Shown: positions 17,140 to 26,283 of the stretch, one piece after another
Layout: each line of letters opens with the position of its first letter
How positions within the stretch are numbered: position 1 is the first letter of the stretch
From: Chryseobacterium jejuense
Lineage (GTDB): Bacteria; Bacteroidota; Bacteroidia; Flavobacteriales; Weeksellaceae
Direction: 5' to 3'
Length of the DNA: 64,000 bases
Assembly (NCBI RefSeq): GCF_017877355.1
Contig: NZ_JAGIPR010000011.1
Coordinates: 95,444-159,443, forward strand
Position numbers and translations under genes: made by a program
Notes under the pieces: generated by a model
What the model was told of the DNA's origin: nothing
Databases searched by the model: none
What the model saw: only the letters and a program-made list of their open reading frames with translations

Positions 17140-17967
17140 TTAAAAAGAAAGCTTCACCATAACCGGAAAATGATCCGACGGATATAGAAGGTTCTCTCTT
17201 CTATCATTAATGTGGCGGTGAGATCTTATTTTAAAGTCTTTTGTAAAGATATAATCGATTCTTTCTTTAGGGATTTCATTAATATTAAAAGCCGTAAAGG
17301 TTCCTACAGGACCATAATGCTTCGTTTCCGAATGATAAAAAGTATCCTTCATATTTTGTGAAAGAATTTTAACCGGTTCTGTATCCTCTGTAAGATTAAA
17401 ATCTCCACTTACTGTTACCGGCAGATTTTTAGGATTAAGTTCTTTGATCTTTTTCAAAATAAGTTCTGAAGACTTTACTCTGGCTACATTTCCGATATGA
17501 TCGAAATGAAGATTCATCGCTAGGAATTCCTTTTTTGATTTTTTATCTTTAAAAACAGCATAGGTACAGATTCTGTTCAATGCTGCATCCCAACCTTTTG
17601 AAGGTTTTTCAGGAGTTTCAGATAACCAGAACGTCCCTGATTTCACCACTTCCAGCCTTTGGGTATCATAAAAAATAGCAGAGAATTCTCCTTTTTCTTT
17701 ACCATCATCTCTTCCTACTCCAATATAATCATAATTCTTCAATTCATTTTTAATATCCTTCATCTGCTCCGGAAGCGCTTCCTGAACACCAAAATAGTCA
17801 GGATGATAATAGGTTAATAAACCCGCAACATCCTGTTTTCTTTCTGGCCATGCATTTTCCTTATCTGAAGCAACATTCAGTCTGATATTAAAACTCATTA
17901 CGGTAAGGTCCTGCGAAAATCCCCATACAAAAAGTACCAGGAACATCATTGAAAATCTGAAATTCAT
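17140..17967 (-). CDS. Secreted endonuclease/exonuclease/phosphatase-family protein
   Basis: The 275-aa product from the ATG at 17967 has a signal peptide (MMFLVLFVWGFSQ). A frame extension to 18033 would run through a hairpin and is rejected. EEP-fold motifs are visible: MSFNIRLN, FGVQEALPEQ, FDHIGN, VSGDFNLTED and a terminal SDHFPVMV, covering the metal-binding Asn, Glu, Asp/Asn and Asp/His residues. The family contains DNases, sphingomyelinases and inositol-phosphate phosphatases. The sequence alone does not tell which applies. It is probably an exported phosphodiesterase. Confidence 0.85.
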   Translation of the reverse strand: MNFRFSMMFLVLFVWGFSQDLTVMSFNIRLNVASDKENAWPERKQDVAGLLTYYHPDYFGVQEALPEQMKDIKNELKNYDYIGVGRDDGKEKGEFSAIFYDTQRLEVVKSGTFWLSETPEKPSKGWDAALNRICTYAVFKDKKSKKEFLAMNLHFDHIGNVARVKSSELILKKIKELNPKNLPVTVSGDFNLTEDTEPVKILSQNMKDTFYHSETKHYGPVGTFTAFNINEIPKERIDYIFTKDFKIRSHRHINDRRENLLYPSDHFPVMVKLSF

Positions 17968-17991
17968 AATTATTTTATCAATTTGAGACAA

Positions 17992-18026
17992 AAATAAGAC
18001 TTCTCCATGATAGAGAAGTCTTATTT
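17992..18026 (-). terminator. Perfect hairpin just upstream of the EEP gene
   Basis: A 14-bp perfect stem (aaataagacttctc/gagaagtcttattt) with a 7-nt loop is followed on the minus strand by a T-rich tract. It ends 24 bp before the ATG at 17967. It could terminate transcription from the M1 gene or act as a 5'-leader hairpin. Confidence 0.6.
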
Positions 18027-18081
18027 GTATCACAATAATGTTAAATTAACTTCAATTTGAGGTAAGAATTACCGGTGGTTT

Positions 18082-18242
18082 GAAGCCAGGAGCTGGAAGT
18101 TCTGAAATTCATAAACAATAATTATTTTCTCTTGTATGGCAATTTAATTGTATAATGGAGTGGTTCTTATAACTAAAAGAACTTCCAGCCTCTTTCTTCC
18201 AGCTTCCAGCCTTTAATTTCCTTAACCTAAGTTTAAGTTAAA
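18082..18242. repeat. Dispersed intergenic repeat, copy B
   Basis: This copy of the element at 11501-11640 has GAAGCCAGGAGCTGGAAGTT (18082), the identical 17-mer (18138-18154), CTTCCAGCC twice (18182 and 18204) and a terminal AAGTTAAA. The outer arms GCTGGAAGTTCT and AGAACTTCCAGC are inverted repeats. The gap from 17968 to 18266 otherwise holds only the hairpin at 17992-18026. Confidence 0.7.
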
Positions 18243-18266
18243 ATATACTTTTCAAAATTACAGGGA

Positions 18267-20201
18267 TTATAATACCAAACTGTTATTATTCAGATTAACA
18301 TCAGGTATCTGGTAATCAGGATCTAGCTTAACCTCTGTTATTTCTTTATTAGAATCCACTTTGAAAGTCCATTCGGTATTTCGCTTCCAGACTTCAATAG
18401 GTATTTTGACATTTTTGGATGTTCCGTCCTTAAATTTCAATTGAACAATCGTAGGCATTGGTAATTGTCCGATATTTTCAACAGTGATCTGAGCACCTTT
18501 TTTAAAGTCTCCATCAATGTATTTAGCACTCTTCACTGCCTGATCTATTTTCCATTTATTGAAAAACCATCCTCTCCAGAACCAGGTTAATTCTTCTCCA
18601 GAAACATTCTCCATAGTATGAAAGAAATCCCACGGAGTAGGATGTTTGAAGGCCCAGCGATCTATATACATCCTGAAAGCTTTATCAAATTTTTCAGGAC
18701 CTAAAATGGATTCTCTTAAAATAGATAATCCGGCACCCGGTTTATAATAAGCCAAAGCAGCAATACTTCTTTCCTTCATATTATCCGGGCCCACCATAAT
18801 AGGCTCCAGATTATCATTCATAAAAAAGTTCCCAGCTTGTCCCAGACTCTTTTTTCTGTAATACTCTCTTTTATTAAATGCCTCTGTTGAAATTTCGTTG
18901 ATAAATGTATTAAATCCTTCATCCATCCAGGCAAATAATCGCTCATTAGAACCTACGATCATAGGAAACCAGTTGTGCCCAAACTCATGATCTGTAACAC
19001 CCCAAAGTTCCTCTCCTTTCGAATCCATATGACAGAAAACAATTCCCGGATATTCCATTCCACCTTCATTTCCAGCTACATTGGTTGCTGCAGGATATGT
19101 GTAGCCATACCATTTACTGGAATAATGTTCTATGGCTGCTTTAGTATACTCTGTAGATCTGCCCCATGCTTTTTCACCTGCACTTTCTACAGGATAAGCA
19201 GAAATAGCCAATGATTTTTTGCCATTGGGAAGATTTATTCTCGCTGCATCCAAAATAAAACCGGCAGATGATGCCCATGCAAAATCCCGGGCTTGTGTAA
19301 TTTTAAACTTCCAGGTCTTTGTTCCTATAGATTTATTTTTACCCATTTCAGATTCCGGACGAATCATTACTGTTTTATCACTGTTTCTGGCCTGGTTCCA
19401 TCTGTTTGTTTCTTCTTTAGTGTATACTTCATTTTCATTCAAAAGTTCTCCTGACGCTACGACATAATGGTTGGCCGGCACCGTAATATTGGCCGTAATA
19501 TCTCCATATTCCAGATAAAATTCAGACGCTCCTACATACGGAAGCGTATTCCATCCCATTACATCATCATACACACACATTCTCGGATACCATTGTGCCA
19601 TGGTAAAGATTTTACCATTCTTTGTATCCTGTATTCCCATTCTGTCTGATCCATATTCCGGTGAAATAAAAGAATACTCAATAGCAATTTTTGCAACTCC
19701 TCCTCTTGCTTTAAGTTCACCAGGAAGATCAATCTGCATTCTTGTATCTGTAATGGTATATCTTACCTCTTTACCATCAATTTTTACAGCTTTAATGGTG
19801 TATCCCCCTTCAAAACTTTCTCCATGAGCTCCGTTTCTGCTTCCTGACAAAGGAACAACGGCATTTCCACGGGAATCTTTCGCAAACAGGTTTTGGTCAA
19901 GCTGTAACCATAGGAAGCTAAGCTTATCAGGGCTATTATTCGTGTATTTAATTTCAGCAGTACCTGTAATCTCTTTTTTACTTTCATTCAAGCTGATATT
20001 CAAATGATAATCTGCTGCATTTTGCCAATAGGCATGTCCCGGTTGTCCGCTTGCAGAGCGGGTTTCCGTACCTGTCTGAGGATAGAAGAATGGTTTAAAT
20101 GCTTCTATATAATCATACTTTGGTGTTTCCTGTGCTGATACAGTTCCTGAAAAAAAGAAAACCGTAATAGCTGAAACAAGAGTTGGAAGTTTTAAATTCA
20201 T
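18267..20201 (-). CDS. Secreted M1-family (gluzincin) metallopeptidase, second paralog
   Basis: This 644-aa product has a signal peptide cleaved near VSAQ (residue 24). The zinc site is H405-E406-x2-H409-x18-E428 (DHEFGHNWFP ... MDEGFNTFINE), and the substrate motif is GGMEYPG (380-386), a variant of GxMEN. It is probably a surface or periplasmic aminopeptidase. It shares overall layout with the M1 protein at 9516-11381 but is clearly diverged, so this is an older duplication. It has no adjacent operon partner. Confidence 0.92.
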   Translation of the reverse strand: MNLKLPTLVSAITVFFFSGTVSAQETPKYDYIEAFKPFFYPQTGTETRSASGQPGHAYWQNAADYHLNISLNESKKEITGTAEIKYTNNSPDKLSFLWLQLDQNLFAKDSRGNAVVPLSGSRNGAHGESFEGGYTIKAVKIDGKEVRYTITDTRMQIDLPGELKARGGVAKIAIEYSFISPEYGSDRMGIQDTKNGKIFTMAQWYPRMCVYDDVMGWNTLPYVGASEFYLEYGDITANITVPANHYVVASGELLNENEVYTKEETNRWNQARNSDKTVMIRPESEMGKNKSIGTKTWKFKITQARDFAWASSAGFILDAARINLPNGKKSLAISAYPVESAGEKAWGRSTEYTKAAIEHYSSKWYGYTYPAATNVAGNEGGMEYPGIVFCHMDSKGEELWGVTDHEFGHNWFPMIVGSNERLFAWMDEGFNTFINEISTEAFNKREYYRKKSLGQAGNFFMNDNLEPIMVGPDNMKERSIAALAYYKPGAGLSILRESILGPEKFDKAFRMYIDRWAFKHPTPWDFFHTMENVSGEELTWFWRGWFFNKWKIDQAVKSAKYIDGDFKKGAQITVENIGQLPMPTIVQLKFKDGTSKNVKIPIEVWKRNTEWTFKVDSNKEITEVKLDPDYQIPDVNLNNNSLVL

Positions 20202-20232
20202 TTGAAAAATTATTTCTAATTAATGTATAGGT

Positions 20233-20271
20233 AAAAAAAATACCCGGAATTGTTACAAATCCGGGCATTTT
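20233..20271 (-). terminator. Rho-independent terminator of the SDR gene
   Basis: On the minus strand, AAAATGCCCGGA pairs with TCCGGGTATTTT (one G-U) around a 10-nt loop, followed by T's. It lies 17 bp past the SDR stop. Confidence 0.75.
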
Positions 20272-20287
20272 TTTAAAATTAATTAAG

Positions 20288-21169
20288 TTAGTTTGATTTT
20301 TTTGCTTTAATCATTGCTTCCAACGCATCCCACATCTCACTTGGAATAGCTTCAAGCATGTTGAATTCTCCCGCTCCCTGCAGCCATTCTCCACCATCAA
20401 TAGTTACTACTTCACCATTCATATAAGCAGAATAATCAGAAACAAGATAAGCCGCAAGATTTGCCAGCTCCTGATGTTCTCCTACTCTTCTTAAGGGAAC
20501 TTTTTTCTTCATATCGAATTTTTCCTGCAGATCTCCCGGAAGAAGTCTGTCCCACGCCCCTTTTGTTGGGAAAGGTCCGGGAGCAATCGCATTGAAACGG
20601 ATTCCATACTTTGCCCATTCTACGGCCAGTGATCTTGTCATTGCCAATACCCCGGCTTTTGCGCAGGCAGATGGAACAACATAAGCAGAGCCCGTCCATG
20701 CATAAGTGGTTACAATATTCAGAACAGTTCCAGGAGTTTTAGAATCTATCCAATGTTTTCCTACAGAAAGTGTACAGTTTTTTGTTCCTTTTAAAACAAT
20801 GTCTAAAATAGAATCAAATGCAGAATGAGTCAGTTTTTCTGTTGGAGAAATAAAGTTCCCGGCTGCATTATTCAAAAGAATATCAATTTTTCCGAATTCT
20901 TTCAGTGTTGCTTCCTTCATCGCTTCCACCTCATCCCAATTTCTCACATCGCAAGCTACACAAAGCACTTTACCGCCTGTTTCTGCTTCCAGTTCCTTTG
21001 CAGTAGTCTGTAATTTTTCCAGATTTCTGGAAGTGATCACCACATTGGCTCCCAATTCAAGAAAATATTTGGTCATCGCTTTTCCAAGACCGCTTCCGCC
21101 ACCTGTTACAATCGCTACTTTATCTTTTAGTGCACCTTCGCGCAACATCGGTTGTGTATATAGACTCAT
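20288..21169 (-). CDS. SDR-family oxidoreductase, 2,4-dienoyl-CoA reductase (DECR1)-like
   Basis: The start is set at the ATG at 21169 (MSLYTQPML), giving 293 aa. A frame extension to 21262 is low-complexity and AT-rich. The Rossmann motif TGGGSGLGKAM lies near residue 23, followed by NNAAGNF. The classical YxxxK is absent; the segment VVPSACAKAGVLAM supplies Ser and Lys instead. That pattern, with the GPFPTKGAWDRL loop and the C-terminal GEFNMLEAIPSEMWDALE region, matches what I recall of mitochondrial 2,4-dienoyl-CoA reductases. It probably reduces dienoyl-CoA intermediates with NADPH during unsaturated fatty-acid degradation. No other beta-oxidation gene is adjacent. Confidence 0.78.
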   Translation of the reverse strand: MSLYTQPMLREGALKDKVAIVTGGGSGLGKAMTKYFLELGANVVITSRNLEKLQTTAKELEAETGGKVLCVACDVRNWDEVEAMKEATLKEFGKIDILLNNAAGNFISPTEKLTHSAFDSILDIVLKGTKNCTLSVGKHWIDSKTPGTVLNIVTTYAWTGSAYVVPSACAKAGVLAMTRSLAVEWAKYGIRFNAIAPGPFPTKGAWDRLLPGDLQEKFDMKKKVPLRRVGEHQELANLAAYLVSDYSAYMNGEVVTIDGGEWLQGAGEFNMLEAIPSEMWDALEAMIKAKKSN

Positions 21170-21292
21170 AAAATATTTTTTCTTAAAAATAATAAATATT
21201 AAAATGCAAAGTTTTAAAATACTTCGAGAAATGATGTTATAAATAGTTATTCTCTTCATCATTTTAAAAAACTGTGCAAATCATTATCCCCA

Positions 21293-21332
21293 TTTAACAA
21301 AAAAACAACCCGACAATCAATGTGCGGGTTGT
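21293..21332 (-). terminator. Rho-independent terminator of the DUF1573 gene
   Basis: The stem aacaacccg/cgggttgtt (21303-21311 with 21324-21332) is followed on the minus strand by a long T tract, 25 bp past the stop. Confidence 0.8.
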
Positions 21333-21356
21333 TCTCAATACATTTCTAAATAATAA

Positions 21357-21767
21357 CTAGGAAACAACTACTCCTTTGAATGAAAGCGTTTTAGGGGCTT
21401 TACTGTCACTTGTTGTAACATTAACTGTTTTCATGAACATTCCCGGACTTGCCGCATTATAACTAGCTTCAACAAATCCTTTTTTTCCGGGAAGGATTGG
21501 TGTTTTTGTATAGTCTGCTGTTGTACAGCCACATGATGGTGCTACATTTTCTATTACAATCGGCTTTGAAGAGGTATTGGTAAATTCAAATCTGATCAAT
21601 TTGGGCTTCCCCTGAGGGATGTTTCCCACGTCAATAGATTCGGACTTCCATTTAACAACGTCTGCTATTACTTTTACAACAGAAGTATTTTCAACAGGAA
21701 ATATACCTGCATAAAAAGGAGAGCATGCTAAAACAGCTAAAAGAGCAGTAATTTTTAAATTTTTCAT
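21357..21767 (-). CDS. DUF1573 domain-containing exported protein
   Basis: This 136-aa protein has a signal peptide (MKNLKITALLAVLACSPFYA) and a single immunoglobulin-like domain. The DUF1573 signature PSCGCTTADY sits near residue 82, with LIRFEFTNTSSKPIVI before it and ILPGKKG after. The domain resembles ASH/MSP-type beta sandwiches of periplasmic proteins; its function is not established. It is divergent from the histidine kinase at 21938. Confidence 0.88.
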   Translation of the reverse strand: MKNLKITALLAVLACSPFYAGIFPVENTSVVKVIADVVKWKSESIDVGNIPQGKPKLIRFEFTNTSSKPIVIENVAPSCGCTTADYTKTPILPGKKGFVEASYNAASPGMFMKTVNVTTSDSKAPKTLSFKGVVVS

Positions 21768-21886
21768 GAGTACAATTTTTTGTTAATAGTTAAAGAGTAA
21801 CTTGGTAATGATCTTTTTGATATAGCAAATGTAAAGGTGATTAGTGATCCGGCTTGTTAACCGCTCTCAAACATTTGTTAATAAGT

Positions 21887-21918
21887 TGTTAATGACAAAA
21901 AATAAATAGATATTTTTG
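21887..21918 (+). promoter_or_regulatory. Promoter of the second OmpR-type two-component operon
   Basis: TTG at 21887-21889 and TATTTTTG at 21911-21918 (an exact -7 consensus) have a 21-bp spacer. The expected transcript start is near 21923, which favours the ATG at 21938 over an in-frame TTG at 21926. Confidence 0.65.
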
Positions 21919-21937
21919 GATAATATTGCTTCTGAAA

Positions 21938-23185
21938 ATGGAGATCAAGAAACTTAATATTATCATCACCCTTGGGTTTGTTGCTATCATCGGAATTTTG
22001 GTGGCACAACTTCTATGGACCCGCCAGGCATATAACCTTGAAGATAAAAAGTTTAATCAGACAGTCAATATCGCTTTGCTGGAAGTAGCGGAAAAATTAT
22101 CCGGCGGAAAAACATCTTTTACTGAAAGTCCTGTACAGAATATTTCCAATGACTATTATGTGGTAAATATCAACAATGATTTTCATCCTGCAGTACTCGA
22201 ACATTATTTAAAAACTGAATTCACCCGTTTTCAAATCAATACCAATTATGTGTATGCGCTCTATAATTGCCGTAGCGACAGAATGATCTATGGGAAATAT
22301 ATATCCACCCATCAGAAAAGTACCAATAATAAGGTAATAAAATTTCCGAAACATAAAAACCTTGTTTATTATTTTTCTATACGTTTTCCGGATAAAGCCA
22401 CTTATCTGGTCAATTCATTACGCTTTTGGTATTTACTTACCTTTGCCCTTATAATCATTCTTCTGGTGTATGTATATTCCATATATACGATCATTCAACA
22501 GAAAAAGTTCTCCGAACTTCAAAGAGATTTTATCAATAATATGACCCATGAGTTCAAAACTCCGTTATCTTCCATACTTTTAGCCTCCGAAGCGCTTACC
22601 AAGCAGCAGCTAATAAAAGAAAACCCTAAGCTTAAGACTTACACTTCCATTATCAGTGATCAAAGCTATAAACTGAACAATCATATCGAAAAAATATTGA
22701 ATATTGCTAAAAACGATGCTTCCGGATTATCATTGAAACTTCAAAGAATCGTTTTATTACCATTCATAACAGAAATTGCAGAAACGATTATGCAAAAGAA
22801 TGAACATCTTACGATCCGGATAGAGATTGAAAATACAACGTCCATTATAGCAGATGAATTTCACTTCACCAATATCGTGTACAATATTCTTGACAATTCC
22901 ATCAAGTATTGCGATACAACCCCAAACATTCTCATTTCGTACTCTAAAGATTCCAAAGGCTTATATTTAAAATTTAAAGATAATGGAATTGGGATTCCAT
23001 CTAAAAACATTCCTCATATTTTTGATAAATTTTATAGGGTAAATACTCAAAAAAGTGATGAGGTAAACGGTTTTGGACTAGGATTGTTCTATGTAAAAAA
23101 GATCGTTCAGCAGCATAACTGGAAAATTTCTGTTGAAAACAATACTGATAAAGGAATTACTATTACTTTATTTTTACCCTTTTAA
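21938..23185 (+). CDS. Sensor histidine kinase (OmpR-partner type), second system
   Basis: This 415-aa protein has TM1 at about 7-27, a periplasmic region at about 28-163, TM2 at about 164-182 and a HisKA domain with H204 (NNMTHEFKTPLSS). The HATPase domain has an N-box (VYNILDNSIKYCD) and G-boxes (KDNGIGIPSKN, GFGLGLFYVKKIV). It shares its layout with the kinase at 15141. The regulator follows after 9 bp. The divergent DUF1573 gene and the downstream GH92 gene are the nearest possible targets. Confidence 0.92.
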   Translation: MEIKKLNIIITLGFVAIIGILVAQLLWTRQAYNLEDKKFNQTVNIALLEVAEKLSGGKTSFTESPVQNISNDYYVVNINNDFHPAVLEHYLKTEFTRFQINTNYVYALYNCRSDRMIYGKYISTHQKSTNNKVIKFPKHKNLVYYFSIRFPDKATYLVNSLRFWYLLTFALIIILLVYVYSIYTIIQQKKFSELQRDFINNMTHEFKTPLSSILLASEALTKQQLIKENPKLKTYTSIISDQSYKLNNHIEKILNIAKNDASGLSLKLQRIVLLPFITEIAETIMQKNEHLTIRIEIENTTSIIADEFHFTNIVYNILDNSIKYCDTTPNILISYSKDSKGLYLKFKDNGIGIPSKNIPHIFDKFYRVNTQKSDEVNGFGLGLFYVKKIVQQHNWKISVENNTDKGITITLFLPF

Positions 23186-23194
23186 ATTTATAAT

Positions 23195-23884
23195 ATGCAA
23201 GCCATGGAAAAGTCTAAAATTTTGTATGCAGAAGATGATGAAACAATAGCGTTCCTTATTCAGGATAGCCTGGAAAGCTATTATAATATCTCTTGCTATC
23301 CTGATGGAAGATCCGCATTGGAAGCATTCGATACACAAAGCTTTGACATTTGCCTTTTAGACATCATGATGCCCGGAGTCAACGGATTTGAACTCGCTCA
23401 ATACATCCGTGATAAGAATACCGAAATCCCTATTATTTTCATTTCCGCCAAAGCATTAAAAGAAGATAGAATTAAAGGGTTGAAAATAGGTGCAGATGAT
23501 TACCTGGTAAAGCCCTTCAGTATTGAAGAACTAATTCTGAAAATTGAAGTTTTTCTAAAACGGACAAGAAAAACGAGTATCCATCCCTCCAAATACAAAG
23601 TGGGGAACTATGATTTTGATCCTAAAAATTACACTTTACAAAACGCCCTCGATACCATTACTCTTACTCAAAGAGAGTCTGAGCTTCTACACTATTTCAT
23701 CCGTCACAAAAATACCGTTGTGAAAAGGCAGGACATTTTGAAGGCAATCTGGGGAGATGATGATTATTTTATGGGAAGAAGTCTGGATGTATTTATTTCA
23801 AGATTGAGAAAGGTATTTGTGAATGAGGAAAATATCATGATCGAAAATCTACACGGAATAGGGTTTCGGTTCTCTGAAAAATAA
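23195..23884 (+). CDS. OmpR/PhoB-family response regulator, second system
   Basis: This 229-aa protein has a receiver domain (acidic E13-D14-D15, phosphoacceptor D56 in LLDIMMPG, conserved Lys in YLVKPF) and a C-terminal winged helix (LTQRESELLHYF, then GRSLDVFISRLRKVF, ending in LHGIGFRF). Either the ATG at 23195 or the one at 23204 could be the start. It is paralogous to the regulator at 16450. Together they suggest duplication of a complete kinase/regulator unit. Confidence 0.92.
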   Translation: MQAMEKSKILYAEDDETIAFLIQDSLESYYNISCYPDGRSALEAFDTQSFDICLLDIMMPGVNGFELAQYIRDKNTEIPIIFISAKALKEDRIKGLKIGADDYLVKPFSIEELILKIEVFLKRTRKTSIHPSKYKVGNYDFDPKNYTLQNALDTITLTQRESELLHYFIRHKNTVVKRQDILKAIWGDDDYFMGRSLDVFISRLRKVFVNEENIMIENLHGIGFRFSEK

Positions 23885-23962
23885 AATGGTCTATAAATTT
23901 AAACGAAAGTGCTTTATTCTTTGGTTTTTAATTAATTTTATCTGTTAATAATCTATTCGCTT

Positions 23963-26260
23963 ATGAGAAATCCGGGGACTTCTATTTTTGTTGCATTGCT
24001 GTTTTTCAGTCTATATAGTAAAGCTCAAAAATTTGAAAAACTGTATCAATATGTAAATCCACTCATCGGAACTGAAAAAATGGGACACACCTACCCTGGT
24101 GCTACCGTTCCCTTTGGAGCCATTCAATTAAGCCCTGAAACCGATACTGTCTCTTATGAACTTAATGGAAAATACAATGGTGAAGTTTACAAATACTGTG
24201 CGGGTTACCGCTATGAAGACAAAACCATCACAGGATTTAGTTCTACGCATTTCAGCGGTACAGGACACTCTGATCTCGGAGATTTTCTGATAATGCCTAC
24301 TGTGGGGAAACTTCAGCTTAATCCCGGAACAGCTTCCAACCCTGAAAACGGGTATAGAAGCAGGTTTTCACATCAGAACGAAAAAGCAGAAGCCGGATAC
24401 TATCAGGTAAAACTTGACGATCATAATATTTTGGCGGAATTAACAGCTACTCCTAGAGTTGGGGTTCATCGATATACCTTCCCTAAATCTGACCAGTCTC
24501 ATATTATTTTAGATCTGATGGCCGGAATTTACAATTATGATGGGAAAAATGTATGGACCTACGCTCGTGTGGAAAATGACAACACGATCACCGGTTACAG
24601 GCAAACCAATGGGTGGGCAAGAACCAGAACTGTTTATTTTGCGATGAAGTTTTCAAAACCATTCAAATCCTATGGCCAGAAAAGTTATGATGAAAAGCAA
24701 GCATACAAAGGATTTTGGAGAAAATTTGACCAGACTAAAAACCTTCCGGAAATAGCAGGAAAGAACCTGAAAATGTATTTTGATTTTGATACGAATGAAA
24801 ATGAAGCTATTGAAATAAAACTTGCCATTTCTCCCGTAAGTCAGGCCAACGCATTGGAAAATCTTGAAAAAGAAACCGGAAGTCTGTCTTTTAACCAGAT
24901 CAAAGCAAAAGCACAGGAAGACTGGAACAAAGAATTACATAAAATCGTCATTAAAGGTTCGGATACCCAAAAGACCAATTTTTATACTGCGATGTATCAT
25001 ACATTCATCAACCCCACAATCTATATGGATGTAAACGGAGAATATAAAGGACTGGATCAGAATATACACAAAGCTGAGAACTTCACCAACTATACTACAT
25101 TTTCTCTTTGGGATACCTATCGGGCACTTCATCCGTTTTTTAATATTATCCAGCCTAAACGGAATAATGATATGGTGAGATCAATGATGGCTCATTATAA
25201 TCAATTTTCCATGAAAATGCTACCCATCTGGTCACATTATGCCAATGATAACTGGTGCATGAGTGGCTATCATAGCGTAAGTGTAGTTGCAGATGCTATT
25301 ATCAAAGGGAATTATGATGGTGATCCGAAAGAAGCTCTTAAAGCCTGTGTGGAAACAGCCAATAAAAGAGATTATGAAGGTATCGGACAATATATTGACT
25401 TAGGTTATATTCCTGCTGAAAAAAATGGAACTTCAGTTTCCAATACCCTGGAATACGCCTATGACGATTGGGCTATTGCTCAATTAGCAAAGCATTTAGG
25501 AGAAACTGAAATCTATAATCAATTCATCAATCGCTCTGGAAACTGGAAGAATAATTTTGATAAATCTATTGGATTTATGCGCCCGCGCCTGGCTGATGGA
25601 AGCTTCAAAAAAGATTTTGATGTATTAAGTACCCACGGACAGGGTTTCATTGAAGGAAACTCATGGAACTATAGTTTTTTTGTTCCGCACAATCCTGATG
25701 AACTGATCACAATGATGGGTGGAAAAAAGAAATTTGCGTCAAAACTGGATGAGCTGTTCTCTATGCATTTATCCGATGCTTTTTTCGCAGATACTGAAGA
25801 TATTACCAGAGAAGGAATTATTGGTGGGTATGTTCACGGAAACGAACCGGCACACCATGTCACTTATCTTTATAACTGGGCAGGCCAACCCTGGAAAACC
25901 CAATCACAGATTCGTCATATTCTTGAAATGCAATACAAAGCAACTCCTGATGGATTAGGAGGAAATGACGATGCGGGACAAATGAGTGCATGGTATATTT
26001 TAAGTTCATTAGGTTTTTATCCGGTAGCTCCCGGTTCGGAAAATTACGCTATCGGAAGCCCAGCCATTGATAATGCAATTTTAAATTTAGAAAACGGAAA
26101 AACTTTTGAAATTGAAGCCATCAATCAAAGTTCACAAAATGTATATGTACAAAAGATTCTTTTAAATGGAAAAGAGATTAAGAACTTTACGTTAAAGCAT
26201 GCTGAAATTATGAATGGTGGAAAACTTACTTTTTATATGGGGAATAAAGCTAAAAAATAG
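23963..26260 (+). CDS. GH92-family glycoside hydrolase (alpha-1,2-mannosidase-type)
   Basis: This 765-aa exported protein has a signal peptide cleaved near SKAQ (residue 22). GH92 signatures are present in order: VNPLIGTEKMGHTYPGATVP at about 31-50, GTGHSDLGDFLIMP, FNPTIY-type MYHTFINPTIY, HGNEPAHHVTYLYNWAG and the C-terminal GGNDDAGQMSAWYILSSLGF. These carry the Ca-binding and catalytic acids of the family. GH92 enzymes are Ca-dependent exo-acting alpha-mannosidases acting on N-glycan or yeast-type mannans. There is no adjacent SusC/SusD pair, so this is not a standard PUL. It lies 78 bp after the two-component regulator. Confidence 0.92.
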   Translation: MRNPGTSIFVALLFFSLYSKAQKFEKLYQYVNPLIGTEKMGHTYPGATVPFGAIQLSPETDTVSYELNGKYNGEVYKYCAGYRYEDKTITGFSSTHFSGTGHSDLGDFLIMPTVGKLQLNPGTASNPENGYRSRFSHQNEKAEAGYYQVKLDDHNILAELTATPRVGVHRYTFPKSDQSHIILDLMAGIYNYDGKNVWTYARVENDNTITGYRQTNGWARTRTVYFAMKFSKPFKSYGQKSYDEKQAYKGFWRKFDQTKNLPEIAGKNLKMYFDFDTNENEAIEIKLAISPVSQANALENLEKETGSLSFNQIKAKAQEDWNKELHKIVIKGSDTQKTNFYTAMYHTFINPTIYMDVNGEYKGLDQNIHKAENFTNYTTFSLWDTYRALHPFFNIIQPKRNNDMVRSMMAHYNQFSMKMLPIWSHYANDNWCMSGYHSVSVVADAIIKGNYDGDPKEALKACVETANKRDYEGIGQYIDLGYIPAEKNGTSVSNTLEYAYDDWAIAQLAKHLGETEIYNQFINRSGNWKNNFDKSIGFMRPRLADGSFKKDFDVLSTHGQGFIEGNSWNYSFFVPHNPDELITMMGGKKKFASKLDELFSMHLSDAFFADTEDITREGIIGGYVHGNEPAHHVTYLYNWAGQPWKTQSQIRHILEMQYKATPDGLGGNDDAGQMSAWYILSSLGFYPVAPGSENYAIGSPAIDNAILNLENGKTFEIEAINQSSQNVYVQKILLNGKEIKNFTLKHAEIMNGGKLTFYMGNKAKK

Positions 26261-26283
26261 GCTTTCTCAGAATTTTAAATAAT

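Noticed and set aside
9516..20201. A biosynthetic or polysaccharide-use locus containing both M1 peptidases
   Set aside because: The two peptidases, GLPGLI, EEP and barrel genes show no SusC/SusD pair or shared operon, and are separated by terminators.
23963..26260. GH92 gene as part of a polysaccharide utilisation locus
   Set aside because: No SusC/SusD or further glycoside hydrolase genes lie next to it in this window.
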